Shown here piece after piece: positions 1 to 8,066 of a stretch of 64,000 bases of DNA (positions within the stretch are counted from its first letter, which is position 1; each line of letters starts with the position of its first letter). The notes beneath the pieces are model-generated. The model searched no databases. It saw only the letters and a program-made list of their open reading frames with translations, and had not been told where the DNA came from. The stretch spans positions 1-64,000 of the forward strand of contig CAKQWJ010000006.1 in assembly GCA_934278925.1 (NCBI GenBank), in the 5' to 3' direction. The translations under genes were made by a program, and so were the position numbers. This DNA is from an uncultured Clostridia bacterium. Its GTDB lineage: Bacteria; Bacillota; Clostridia; Peptostreptococcales; Anaerovoracaceae.

Positions 1-150
1 GATGCCCGGCGTCCGCGGTCCGCCCCTCACAAATATTACCTCGTAGGTAAAGTTTGCGGACCTGCAAATATCAATTTCTCTTTCGCTATATCCACTGAAC
101 CTCGAACCGGCAATCCCGGCGCACACTTCACTGCACTCTCTAGTCTTCAC
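1..150 (-). CDS. Partial reading frame after hsdM, possibly the start of HsdS
   Basis: An open frame runs from a GTG at 150 to the window edge, 50 codons without a stop. The GTG lies inside the last codons of hsdM, so the two genes would overlap by 11 bases, a layout common for translationally coupled hsdM-hsdS pairs. The peptide begins V-K-T-R-E-C-S-E-V-C and is mildly basic. I see no diagnostic target-recognition motif, so the HsdS assignment rests on position only. It could also be a chance open frame, and its AGG arginine codons look slightly different from those of the neighbouring genes. Confidence 0.35.
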   Translation of the reverse strand, partial: MKTRECSEVCAGIAGSRFSGYSEREIDICRSANFTYEVIFVRGGPRTPGI

Positions 151-1657
151 CCAGCATCGCGGTCAGTTCGTCCATCGCCGTGGCGATTTCCATCTCAATC
201 TCCCGCAGGTTGGTAAGAATCTCCTGCGTCGACGGATATTCCACCGGAACGTACTCCACTTCCTTGTACTTGTTGATGGACAGGTCGTAGTCGTTCTCCA
301 CGATATCCTCTTTCGGCACCATGAAGCTCTGCTCCGTCCGCTTCCGCTCCATCTCCCCATCCAAGTGATGGAATCGCTCGATGATATCCGGAATATCGTT
401 CTCCTCGATCGGACTCCGCTTGTCATCCAGACTGAGGCCGTCGTTCTGCATATCGTAGAACCAGACGTGATCCGTTCCGCCGGCTTCGGTTTTGGTAAAA
501 ATAAGAATCGCCGTAGATACGCCCGCGTACGGTTTGAAGACGCCGGAAGGCATGGAGATTACGGCTTCCAGACGGTTGTTCTCCACTATTTCCTTTCGGA
601 TGGACTTGTGGGCCTTCGAAGAACCGAACAGCACTCCGTCCGGAACGATGCAGGCACAGCGACCGCCGATTTTCAGCATGCGAAGGAACAGGGTTACGAA
701 CAGAAGCTCCGTCTTCTTCGTCTTGCAGATTTTCAGCAGATCCGGCGAGACGATATCGTAATCCAAGCTTCCCTTGAACGGCGGATTCGCCAGGACCAAT
801 GAATATTTGTTTTTATCCTCATTCTGATCCGACAGACTGTCTTTGTATTCGATGCACGGGTTGTCGATTCCGTGAGCCATCATGTTCATGGCACCGATAC
901 GGAGCATGGTTCGATCCATGTCGTAGCCGTGGAACATGTGATTCAAATAGTGTTCTTTATTCGCCTTGTCGAAGAGGACTTCCCGCTTCCGCTCCTCGTC
1001 TTCCATCAGGTATTCGCTGGCGGCGATGAGGAATCCCGAGGTTCCGCAGGCCGGGTCGCAGATGATTTCATCCGGCTTCGGCTGCATCAATTCCACCATC
1101 ATTTTGATGATATGGCGAGGTGTACGGAACTGTCCGTTTCTTCCGGCCGTATTTAGTTTAGAGAGAAGGTACTCGTACACGTCCCCTCGAACATCTTCCT
1201 TATCCAGCTTTGTTTCCTTCATCATCCGGAACAAATCGCTGAGCTTCTCTACGACTTTAGAGAGAAGCAGCGGCGTCGGAATCATGAAAATCGCATCGCT
1301 CATGTACTTTGAATATGCGCTTTCCCGGTCGCTGTGGAGATTGATGATGAACGGGAATACCTCATTTTTCACCACATCGAACATCTTCTCCGCCGGGAAA
1401 TCCTGAAATACGGACCACTTCAGCTGCTTTCCGTCTACCGTCCGGCCCTCCACTTCCACTTCATCCTTGAAGATGCTTTCGTGGGAAATTCCCAACATCA
1501 TCGCTTCCATGCTGCTCTTATTATCCGCCTCATCCAGATCGTGGATGAACATCAGATAGGTAATCTGCTCAATCACCGTCAGCGGATTCACGATTCCTCC
1601 CGCCGCAAAATCATCCCATAGGCTGTCAATCCGATTTTTCAGTTCTCCGGTTATCAT
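140..1657 (-). CDS. hsdM: Type I restriction-modification DNA methyltransferase subunit (HsdM)
   Basis: N6-adenine methyltransferase subunit of a type I restriction-modification system; it would modify the site chosen by an HsdS partner. The 505-residue protein has the HsdM N-terminal helical region (about 1-150), the SAM-binding motif I DPACGTSG (201-208) and the catalytic motif IV NPPF (291-294). I chose the ATG at 1657 because GGAGG stands five bases before it. An in-frame ATG at 1669, which overlaps the LOG stop as TAATG, is the alternative. No HsdR lies in the window, so it is not known whether the system cuts DNA. The gene follows the LOG gene with almost no gap and is probably co-transcribed with it. 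Confidence 0.93.
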   Translation of the reverse strand: MITGELKNRIDSLWDDFAAGGIVNPLTVIEQITYLMFIHDLDEADNKSSMEAMMLGISHESIFKDEVEVEGRTVDGKQLKWSVFQDFPAEKMFDVVKNEVFPFIINLHSDRESAYSKYMSDAIFMIPTPLLLSKVVEKLSDLFRMMKETKLDKEDVRGDVYEYLLSKLNTAGRNGQFRTPRHIIKMMVELMQPKPDEIICDPACGTSGFLIAASEYLMEDEERKREVLFDKANKEHYLNHMFHGYDMDRTMLRIGAMNMMAHGIDNPCIEYKDSLSDQNEDKNKYSLVLANPPFKGSLDYDIVSPDLLKICKTKKTELLFVTLFLRMLKIGGRCACIVPDGVLFGSSKAHKSIRKEIVENNRLEAVISMPSGVFKPYAGVSTAILIFTKTEAGGTDHVWFYDMQNDGLSLDDKRSPIEENDIPDIIERFHHLDGEMERKRTEQSFMVPKEDIVENDYDLSINKYKEVEYVPVEYPSTQEILTNLREIEMEIATAMDELTAMLGED

Positions 1658-1668
1658 TTCTTCCTCCA

Positions 1669-2202
1669 TTATCCTCTCAGCGCTTCATCCAGTTCGTCCA
1701 CATTTGCCACGAACTCAAACAGTTTCATCTCCTCTTCCGGCAGGAATTCCTTCTCCACCATTTGGCGGAAGGTGCCGCGAAGGGGTTCGTAATATCCGTT
1801 GATGTTGTACAGGAATGCCCGTTTCTCCGTCCGGCCCAGTCTCTTGAGGGTCAACACTTCCGTGATTTCCTCCAGGGTTCCGATGCCTCCCGGCATGGCG
1901 ATAAAAGCATCTCCCAATTCAATCATCCGACTTTTCCGGGCAGACATGGAGTGCACCACTTCCAAGGTGTGAAGCCCTTCGTGCCCCTGCTCACAGTGCA
2001 GCAGGAAATCCGGAATGATACCGATGACCTTTCCGCCGTTCTCCAGCACGGTATCTGCAATGATTCCCATCAAGCCGATATTGCCGCCGCCGTACACCAG
2101 CGCGTGCCCGTTCCCGGCAATCCAGAGCCCCAGTGCCTCCGCCGCTTTCTTGTAATCCGGATCCGACCCCATGCTGGACCCGCAGTATACCGTTATATTC
2201 AT
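1669..2202 (-). CDS. LOG family protein (nucleoside-monophosphate phosphoribohydrolase)
   Basis: A 177-residue Rossmann-fold protein of the TIGR00730/LOG family. Members release the base from N6-substituted AMP or other nucleoside monophosphates. Seen here are the glycine-rich segment YGGGNIGLMG (about 37-46), the SARKSRM segment (87-93) and the signature PGGIGTLEE (104-112) that holds the catalytic region. AGAGGGAGAA precedes the ATG. It is transcribed away from the aminopeptidase gene and its stop touches the first possible hsdM start, so a metabolic gene heads a restriction-modification operon. Substrate unknown; cytokinin activation should not be assumed in this host. Confidence 0.9.
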   Translation of the reverse strand: MNITVYCGSSMGSDPDYKKAAEALGLWIAGNGHALVYGGGNIGLMGIIADTVLENGGKVIGIIPDFLLHCEQGHEGLHTLEVVHSMSARKSRMIELGDAFIAMPGGIGTLEEITEVLTLKRLGRTEKRAFLYNINGYYEPLRGTFRQMVEKEFLPEEEMKLFEFVANVDELDEALRG

Positions 2203-2243
2203 CTATTTCTCCCTCTTCTTTCCGCTTGCATAAAGTCCCTACC

Positions 2244-2271
2244 ATTATACCAATCGGACGAGAAAATTCAA
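2244..2271 (-). promoter_or_regulatory. Promoter for the LOG-hsdM operon
   Basis: On the minus strand TTGAAT (2271-2266) and TATAAT (2249-2244) are 16 bases apart, about 40 bases before the LOG start codon. Sequence match only. Confidence 0.6.
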
Positions 2272-2331
2272 ATGCCCCCGCGGAGGTCTTTGTACTATTT
2301 TGAATACCCCCCTTAACTTTTTTGGGGCACG

Positions 2332-2340
2332 TGCTATAAT
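2332..2340 (+). promoter_or_regulatory. Extended -10 promoter for the aminopeptidase gene
   Basis: TGC-TATAAT is a perfect extended -10 element; no good -35 hexamer lies 17 bases upstream. The leader to the ATG at 2428 is about 80 bases. Together with the LOG promoter it makes this a divergent promoter region. Confidence 0.55.
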
Positions 2341-2427
2341 AAAAATAGTTCGGTAAGAGTTCTCTACCGACGCGTTATTATTTTTGTGAAATCCACAAAT
2401 AGGATTGACAGCAAAGAGGTGAATAAA

Positions 2428-4197
2428 ATGAAAAAAGAAGTTCTAGAGCTTCGGGAAAAGATGAAAGCCAACGGTGTGGATGTTTATTACGTACCATCCG
2501 GTGACTATCACAGTTCCGAGTATGTAAACGATTTCTTTAAAGCTCGTGAATTCATGAGCGGACTGACCGGAGAATCCGGTGAGCTCATCGTCGATGACGA
2601 AGGTGCTTATCTTTGGACCGACGGCAGATATTTCCTCCAGGCAGAGCGTCAGCTGGCCGGCAGCGAAATTGAGCTGATGAGAATGGCAGAGCCGGGCGTT
2701 CCGACTGTTGAAGAATTCCTGATTGACCTGGCCAAGAAAAAAGGCGGTTATACGCTGGGATTTGACGGCAAGGTTGTTCCGGGATATTACGGTGAAGAGC
2801 TTCAGTCGAAGCTGGGTGAACTGGGCGTTACCATTAAATGGGACAAAGACCTGGTAGGTGAAGTATGGACTTCCCGTCCGCAGATTCAGCCATCGGAAAT
2901 CTACGAACTGCCGCTGACTACCACCGGCAAGACCGCAACCGAAAAGATTGCAGATGTTCGGAAAGCCATGGCCGAAAAGAATGCCGACTACCTGCTGGTT
3001 ACCGATCTGATGGAAAACGCATGGCTCCTGAATATGAGAGGCAGAGATATCGATTACACACCGGTATTCTTCTCCTTCATCCTGCTTTCCCAGGATTCCG
3101 TAAACCTGTACGTAATGGACGGTGCGGTAAAGGATTCCCTGCCGGAAGACCTGTCCTTCGTTACCGTGAAAGGATATGATGAAATCGAACAGGACGTTGC
3201 CGCTCTGGATGCATCCAAGACATTGTGGCTGGATTCCGGTTCTGCGAACTACGCTCTGTGCCTGAGAATTCCGGAAGGCATGAAGACGGTGGATGAAGCT
3301 ACTCCAATCGCTATGATGAAGGCCGTGAAGAATGAGACCGAAATCAAGAGCACCCTCAACGCGCATAAGAAGGATGCGGTTGCGATGGTGAAATTCATCA
3401 AGTGGATTAAGGATGTCGCTGCAAAGACACCGCATCAGACCGAGCTCAGTGCGGCAGAACAGCTGCGGAAGTTCCGTGCCGAAGAGGATGGCTTCTTCGA
3501 TCTGTCCTTTGAGACCATTGCCGGATACGGACCAAACGGTTCCGTTATCCACTACGCACCGACACCGGAAACCGATGCCGAAATCCTGCCGGAAGGCTTC
3601 CTGCTTCTGGACTCCGGCGGTCATTACACAGACGGTACCACGGATATCACCCGTACCATCGCCGTTGGTCCGCTGACTCAGGAAATGATTGATGATTACA
3701 CCTACGTTCTTAAAGCACACCTGGCAATGCACAATGCCGTGCTGACTCCGGGAATGAACGGAATCGACCTGGATGCCATCACCCGTGCACCGATGAGAGC
3801 GGTAGGCCTGGACTTTAAGCACGGACTGTCTCACGGTGTGGGTCACCTGCTCAGCGTTCACGAAGGTCCGAATATCCTTCGCCGTGTACCGACTCCGATT
3901 ACCATTTGTCCGGGCATGATTATGTCCAACGAGCCGGGCGTATACATCGATAACCAGTTCGGCGTTCGTATCGAGAACGAAGTTCTGATGAAGGGCGACG
4001 GAAACGGAAACACCATCAACGAGCCGATCACCTTCGTACCGTACGAGAGAGAAGCCATTAACCCGGCACTGCTCACCGATGAAGAGCTGGCATGGGTCAA
4101 CAACTACCACAAGATGGTTCGTGAAACCCTGCTTCCGCGTGTGGATGGCGACCTGGCAGAATTCGTCAAGGCACAGACCGAAGAGATTACCAAATAA
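2428..4197 (+). CDS. pepP: Xaa-Pro aminopeptidase (peptidase family M24B)
   Basis: Cytosolic dinuclear-metal aminopeptidase that removes the residue before proline from peptides. The 589-residue protein has two creatinase-like N-terminal domains and an M24 pita-bread catalytic domain. The five metal ligands fit D395 and D406 (LLLDSGGHYTDGTTD), H469 (HGLSHGVGH), E502 (SNEPGVY) and E516 (GVRIENE). The length matches the long three-domain form rather than the short bacterial form. The ATG at 2428 follows AAAGAGGTG with good spacing; an upstream in-frame ATG at 2386 has no ribosome site. ridA follows after 27 bases, so the two are probably one transcript. Confidence 0.93.
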   Translation: MKKEVLELREKMKANGVDVYYVPSGDYHSSEYVNDFFKAREFMSGLTGESGELIVDDEGAYLWTDGRYFLQAERQLAGSEIELMRMAEPGVPTVEEFLIDLAKKKGGYTLGFDGKVVPGYYGEELQSKLGELGVTIKWDKDLVGEVWTSRPQIQPSEIYELPLTTTGKTATEKIADVRKAMAEKNADYLLVTDLMENAWLLNMRGRDIDYTPVFFSFILLSQDSVNLYVMDGAVKDSLPEDLSFVTVKGYDEIEQDVAALDASKTLWLDSGSANYALCLRIPEGMKTVDEATPIAMMKAVKNETEIKSTLNAHKKDAVAMVKFIKWIKDVAAKTPHQTELSAAEQLRKFRAEEDGFFDLSFETIAGYGPNGSVIHYAPTPETDAEILPEGFLLLDSGGHYTDGTTDITRTIAVGPLTQEMIDDYTYVLKAHLAMHNAVLTPGMNGIDLDAITRAPMRAVGLDFKHGLSHGVGHLLSVHEGPNILRRVPTPITICPGMIMSNEPGVYIDNQFGVRIENEVLMKGDGNGNTINEPITFVPYEREAINPALLTDEELAWVNNYHKMVRETLLPRVDGDLAEFVKAQTEEITK

Positions 4198-4224
4198 AGT
4201 AACCAATTATAAGGAGACATAGAG

Positions 4225-4599
4225 ATGAAATATACAAACACAGACAAAGCACCTGCTGCAATCGGCCCATACTCCCAGGCAGTCACTGCCGGCGGATTCC
4301 TGTTCATTTCCGGACAGACTCCGTTCAGCCCGGAAACCGGTGAAACCATCGGTACCGATGTTGCGGGACAGGCGGAGCAGGCATGCAAGAACATCGGAGA
4401 AATTCTGAAGGCCAACGACCTGACCTTCGAAGATGTGGTAAAGACCACCTGCTTTATCACCGATATGGCAGACTTCGGTGCATTCAATGAAGTCTATGCA
4501 AAGTATTTCGTGTCCAAGCCGGCCAGGTCCTGCGTTGCGGTAAAAGAACTTCCGAAGAGCATCCTTTGCGAAATCGAAGTAATCGCCGCTGCGAAGTAG
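4225..4599 (+). CDS. ridA: RidA family reactive-intermediate deaminase
   Basis: A 124-residue YjgF/YER057c/UK114 protein. RidA proteins trimerise and hydrolyse enamine/imine products of PLP enzymes such as threonine dehydratase, preventing damage to other PLP enzymes. The C-terminal signature is present, with the conserved arginine R101 (ARSCVAVKELP) and the EIEVIA segment that ends the fold. AAGGAGA lies at a good distance before the ATG. It sits behind the aminopeptidase gene, and a strong terminator follows, closing a two-gene operon. Confidence 0.93.
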   Translation: MKYTNTDKAPAAIGPYSQAVTAGGFLFISGQTPFSPETGETIGTDVAGQAEQACKNIGEILKANDLTFEDVVKTTCFITDMADFGAFNEVYAKYFVSKPARSCVAVKELPKSILCEIEVIAAAK

Positions 4600-4621
4600 G
4601 TACGCAAAGTCATTTGACAAA

Positions 4622-4660
4622 CGGGAGCGAACCAAAGTTCATGGTTCGCTCCCGCTTTGT
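4622..4660 (+). terminator. Intrinsic terminator after ridA
   Basis: A perfect 13-bp stem (4622-4634 with 4642-4654) with a 7-base loop is followed by CTTTGTTTTT. Confidence 0.9.
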
Positions 4661-4858
4661 TTTTGGTTCTTCACTTTTTATGATTTTTAATTCCGAAATT
4701 CTATAGCTATAGTTTTTTTATCGTATGTTTTAGTCCTTTTTGTTCCAACGATATTGAATTCCTGTTATTTTTTGCTAGGATGAAGCCATGAAATTTCAGA
4801 AAAAACAACGAGCGCTCATATCTCTTAACAATATGATTTCACAGACTTCCCATAAGGA

Positions 4859-4887
4859 TTGACAGAAATTATATTTAAAACTACAAT
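4859..4887 (+). promoter_or_regulatory. Candidate promoter of the Rpn-type nuclease gene
   Basis: TTGACA (4859-4864) and TACAAT (4882-4887) are exactly 17 bases apart. The start of transcription would fall near 4894, after the AGGAG at 4888-4892 and just before the ATG at 4900, so a transcript from here would be almost leaderless. A second, upstream promoter may therefore exist. Confidence 0.45.
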
Positions 4888-4899
4888 AGGAGCAAGAAA

Positions 4900-5703
4900 A
4901 TGACTAACCACAAAAAATGCAAAAGCTATAAAGAACTAACTTTTACCGATGATTTTCTATTCTGTAACATCTTACAGAATAATCCGGACATTTGTAAAGA
5001 ACTGGTGGAACTCTTGCTAGACCGAAAAGTTGGCAAAGTTATATTCAGTGAGACCCAGAAATCTATTGATCTTGCCTTAGATCAAAAGGGGGTTCGCCTA
5101 GACGTATACTTTGAGGATGACTTGAACACTGCGTACAATATCGAAATGCAGACCACCAATACCAGGGATTTACCGAAGCGAAGTCGCTATTATCAAGGTA
5201 CCATTGATTTAAATATGATGAGCGCCGGTGCCACCTATGATAAGCTGAAGCAGAGCTATATTATTTTTATCAATACCTTTGATTTATTTGGAAAAGGCTT
5301 TCCAAAATATACTTTTGAAAATGTCTGTCGGGAATCATCGAATATTCATCTGGATGACGGTACTGTGAAAGTGTTTATCAATGCAAAAAGCACGCTTCCC
5401 GATATGCCTCATGAGCTGCAAAGCTTCCTCCGATATCTTTGTGGAAACGTCCCGGAAACACCGCTCACCGACCGAATCCAAAATGAGGTCGTTAAATCTC
5501 GAAATAATGCAGGATGGGAGAGGGTTTATATGTTATTGGAAGAAAAGTACAAAGCCTACTTCGAAGAAGGTCAATTAGATAAGGTTCTGGAGTTGTTCGA
5601 AGCCGGACACCTCTCTTTGGAAGTTGCACTCCGTGAAACCGGCGCTACTTCAGAAGAAGAGTTGAAACAGCTAATTCAAGAACGAAAAATGTTGGAAAAA
5701 TAA
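4900..5703 (+). CDS. Rpn family PD-(D/E)XK nuclease / putative transposase
   Basis: A 267-residue member of the Rpn (TIGR01784, PDDEXK) family. Characterised relatives in E. coli are DNA endonucleases that promote RecA-independent recombination. The nuclease core is recognisable: D68 in GVRLDVYFED and E82-x-Q84 in YNIEMQ, preceded by the family opening FTDDFLFCNILQ (15-26). The C-terminal part is a charged helical tail. The gene is clearly richer in A+T than the neighbouring housekeeping genes, is monocistronic, and has its own terminator, all consistent with acquisition. No terminal inverted repeats or target duplication are visible, so I do not call a mobile element. Confidence 0.88.
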   Translation: MTNHKKCKSYKELTFTDDFLFCNILQNNPDICKELVELLLDRKVGKVIFSETQKSIDLALDQKGVRLDVYFEDDLNTAYNIEMQTTNTRDLPKRSRYYQGTIDLNMMSAGATYDKLKQSYIIFINTFDLFGKGFPKYTFENVCRESSNIHLDDGTVKVFINAKSTLPDMPHELQSFLRYLCGNVPETPLTDRIQNEVVKSRNNAGWERVYMLLEEKYKAYFEEGQLDKVLELFEAGHLSLEVALRETGATSEEELKQLIQERKMLEK

Positions 5704-5741
5704 TAGAATAAGCCAAAGACGAGTTGGTTGCATTCAGTTTG

Positions 5742-5780
5742 AGTGCTTGGATTTTGAATCCAAGCACTTTACTTTTTCTT
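5742..5780 (+). terminator. Intrinsic terminator after the Rpn-type gene
   Basis: A perfect 12-bp stem (5742-5753 with 5757-5768) with a 3-base loop precedes a T-rich run. It separates this gene from the convergent ylmH. Confidence 0.85.
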
Positions 5781-5793
5781 AGGCGCTCTGCTG

Positions 5794-6561
5794 CTACACG
5801 TACCGCAGAATCTTCACCCAGATTCGCCCCTTCTTGGACTCCCCGCCGATTTCCTGCAGCACCGCCTTTCCTTTTCCCCGCAGCACGATTACCGCCCCTT
5901 CGTCAATCCGCTGGTCGATCTTCGTGCACTCCATATGGTCCACCGACACGATTCCGCTTCGAATCCCCTTCACCGCATCGGACCGGGAAACCTTGAACGC
6001 CGTGGACACAACGTTATCCAGCCGCAGGCTTGGGAGCGTATCCCGGATGACCTGCACCCGCCGCTCCGGAACCGCCAGTTCCCCGATGGGTCTCACTTCT
6101 GCCTTGACATCGGTCCTTCCCACAGAGCGATATTCCTGCTCCAGGAACGTGCTGATGTCCGGGCGGACAATCATATCCGCCCCCTTCTCGTCCACCAGAA
6201 TGTCGCCAATCATTCGCCGCTCAATTCCAAGCCCCAGCACGGAGCCCAGGTAATCCCGATGGCTCAGCTTTCGGTCACTGCCGCCGGTCTCCACGTGAAT
6301 CACTTGCAGGAATTCCTCCATGCCCAGCACATCCTCCAGCGTCTCCCCGTAATCCTTCGGAGCGATAATCAGAATACGCCGTTCCGCGTCTTCATATCCC
6401 CCATAAAACCAGAATCGAAGATCCGAGTGTCCCCGGCATTCCTCTCGAGCCAGGGCCTGCTGGTGCAGATCCAGGAAATCCGTATTCGTTATATAGAAGC
6501 CTTCCTCTGCCTGGCGGATTCGGTCCGCAATCCGAGACTTCAGCAATTTACTATCATCCAT
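5794..6561 (-). CDS. ylmH: YlmH-type RNA-binding protein with S4 domain
   Basis: A 255-residue YlmH-family protein: an N-terminal domain, a central RRM-like domain (NLLR/YYGGYEDAERR region, about 70-90) and a C-terminal S4 domain (about 180-240) including the GIRSGIVSVDHM segment. In Firmicutes ylmH usually lies beside sepF and divIVA, and the protein has been linked to ribosome quality control; here it stands alone, between two accessory genes. I prefer the ATG at 6561 (AAAGG about 11 bases before it); a GTG at 6582 is in frame but has no ribosome site. The DUF4143 ATPase gene is just upstream on the same strand. Confidence 0.85.
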   Translation of the reverse strand: MDDSKLLKSRIADRIRQAEEGFYITNTDFLDLHQQALAREECRGHSDLRFWFYGGYEDAERRILIIAPKDYGETLEDVLGMEEFLQVIHVETGGSDRKLSHRDYLGSVLGLGIERRMIGDILVDEKGADMIVRPDISTFLEQEYRSVGRTDVKAEVRPIGELAVPERRVQVIRDTLPSLRLDNVVSTAFKVSRSDAVKGIRSGIVSVDHMECTKIDQRIDEGAVIVLRGKGKAVLQEIGGESKKGRIWVKILRYV

Positions 6562-6593
6562 TTCATCGGTTACCTTTCGCACGTTGCATTTTT

Positions 6594-7796
6594 TTATTCT
6601 GCTCTTGTTAATAACCAGTCCGCAATATCAACAATTTCAATTCCTTCATAACTGTATTGAGGATGCCTGGTTCTGGCAATCACCTTTTTGGGGTATGCAT
6701 CACGAATCTGAAGCAATGGCGATACTTCTCGCTCAAAAGTCTCTTTGCCGGTGATGTTGTCGCTAACCTGAATATAAATCTTCTCGCTGCCCCTTTGTGC
6801 CACAAAATCAATTTCTTTTTTATACAGTTTTCCGACATAGACTTCATATCCACGGCGGAGGAGTTCAATGCAGACGATATTCTCATAAACCCTTCCGTAA
6901 TCCATGTTCCTGCTTCCGAGGATTGCATATCGAATTCCATTGTCGCAGAGATAGAACTTTTCCGAAGTCTCCAGATATTTCTTTCCTCGAATATCGTATC
7001 GTTTAATATCATAAAAAACGAAAGCATTGCACAAGTACTTAATGTACTTGCCGATGGTCACATGATTGGTTGGCATCTCGTTCGCTGTCAACTGCTGACT
7101 AATCTTATTGGGAGATGTCAGATTACTGATGTTGTCCATGAGAAACTCGCTTAATCGCTGCAGAACCAATGTGTCCGGCAGAATATATTTCTGTATCAAA
7201 TCTCTTGTGACGATGGTTTCGTATACTTCCTTGATGTAATTCGTTCTGTCTTTTTCCGTCCTGTACGCATAGGATCCTGCTAAGCCGCCCTTAATCGAAT
7301 ACTCCTCAAATAGCTTATCCTTATCTTGAACATCATCATAGTATTGACAATACTCTTGAAAACTGAACGGAAAAACATGAATTTCGATGTAGCGGCCTGT
7401 AAAAAGTGTCGCCAAATCTGCACTCAGCAGAAAAGCGTTTGAGCCGGTTATGTAAATATCATATTTTCCTTTGGAATAAAGACTGTTGATTGCCAGTTCA
7501 AATTGTGGGCACATCTGAACCTCATCCACAAAGAGGTAATTGATTTTTTCTTCTTGATAATTCGCTTCCACATAAGCATGCAATGCATGATATTCCTTAA
7601 GTTCTTCATATGCCAAATCCATGAAATCAATGAAGATGACATTAATGTTTTCAAAGCTGCTTTTCAGATATTCGATATATGCCTGCATCAGCTTTGACTT
7701 ACCGCTGCGGCGAATCCCTGTGATGATCTTTATATCCGGAGTACCATTCAGTTCGATAATTCGGTTCAGGTACTGCGTTCTCGTAATTATTTTCAT
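6594..7796 (-). CDS. AAA-fold ATPase with C-terminal DUF4143 domain
   Basis: A 400-residue protein of the AAA_14/DUF4143 family, common in anaerobes and archaea but of unresolved function. Walker A is GIRRSGKS (27-34), Walker B YLFVDEVQ (87-94), and a sensor-like ITGSNAFLLS follows. The C-terminal DUF4143 part contains GRVYENIVCIELLRRGYEV and a KEIDFVAQ...IQVS segment resembling a PD-(D/E)XK-type fold. The ATG at 7796 follows AAAGAGGT; an upstream in-frame start would run through the promoter. The gene is A+T rich compared with its surroundings. Its promoter is bracketed by copies of TTTCGAAA that look like regulator sites. Confidence 0.9.
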   Translation of the reverse strand: MKIITRTQYLNRIIELNGTPDIKIITGIRRSGKSKLMQAYIEYLKSSFENINVIFIDFMDLAYEELKEYHALHAYVEANYQEEKINYLFVDEVQMCPQFELAINSLYSKGKYDIYITGSNAFLLSADLATLFTGRYIEIHVFPFSFQEYCQYYDDVQDKDKLFEEYSIKGGLAGSYAYRTEKDRTNYIKEVYETIVTRDLIQKYILPDTLVLQRLSEFLMDNISNLTSPNKISQQLTANEMPTNHVTIGKYIKYLCNAFVFYDIKRYDIRGKKYLETSEKFYLCDNGIRYAILGSRNMDYGRVYENIVCIELLRRGYEVYVGKLYKKEIDFVAQRGSEKIYIQVSDNITGKETFEREVSPLLQIRDAYPKKVIARTRHPQYSYEGIEIVDIADWLLTRAE

Positions 7797-7817
7797 ATAG
7801 CCGACCTCTTTCAAAAG

Positions 7818-7930
7818 TTGAATTTTTTTCGTTTTTCGAAACCGTCTTGTTGTACTTATTATACTGCTTGCAAATAGCATATGCAAGAACTCGCTTTCGA
7901 AACTTGAAATTTTTTCATTTTTCGAAAGCG
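7818..7930. repeat. TTTCGAAA repeats around the ATPase promoter
   Basis: Two imperfect direct repeats of about 33 bases (7815-7847 and 7900-7932) each carry TTTTTCGAAA. The distal copy also forms an 11-bp inverted repeat, CGCTTTCGAAA (7892-7902) with TTTCGAAAGCG (7920-7930), 17 bases apart. One copy lies just before the -35 and one in the leader, as expected for regulator-binding sites. Confidence 0.6.
7858..7886 (-). promoter_or_regulatory. Promoter of the DUF4143 ATPase gene
   Basis: On the minus strand TTGCAT (7886-7881) and TATAAT (7863-7858) are 17 bases apart, about 60 bases before the start codon. Confidence 0.7.
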
Positions 7931-7985
7931 CCTTTCCGGCGGCACGAATACATCCAAAAAACGCCCGTCACTGCTTTGTTTTCTA

Positions 7986-8014
7986 TTGTCAAACGCCGCC
8001 CCCGGTGAGATAAT
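7986..8014 (+). promoter_or_regulatory. Promoter of the four-gene aminotransferase/kinase/aldolase operon
   Basis: TTGTCA (7986-7991) and GATAAT (8009-8014) are 17 bases apart, about 50 bases before the first gene. A second TATAAT at 8029-8034 lacks a -35. Confidence 0.6.
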
Positions 8015-8066
8015 AAACATATACTCTTTATAATATTTATGCAGTCGCTGCAGAAAGGGGTCCGAT

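Noticed and set aside
2443..4206. A 587-codon open frame antisense to the aminopeptidase gene
   Set aside because: It mirrors a clear M24 peptidase, has no ribosome site and has an unbiased, low-complexity composition typical of antisense frames.
4900..5703. A complete insertion sequence around the Rpn-type gene
   Set aside because: No terminal inverted repeats or target-site duplication are visible; the gene has its own terminator but no element boundaries.
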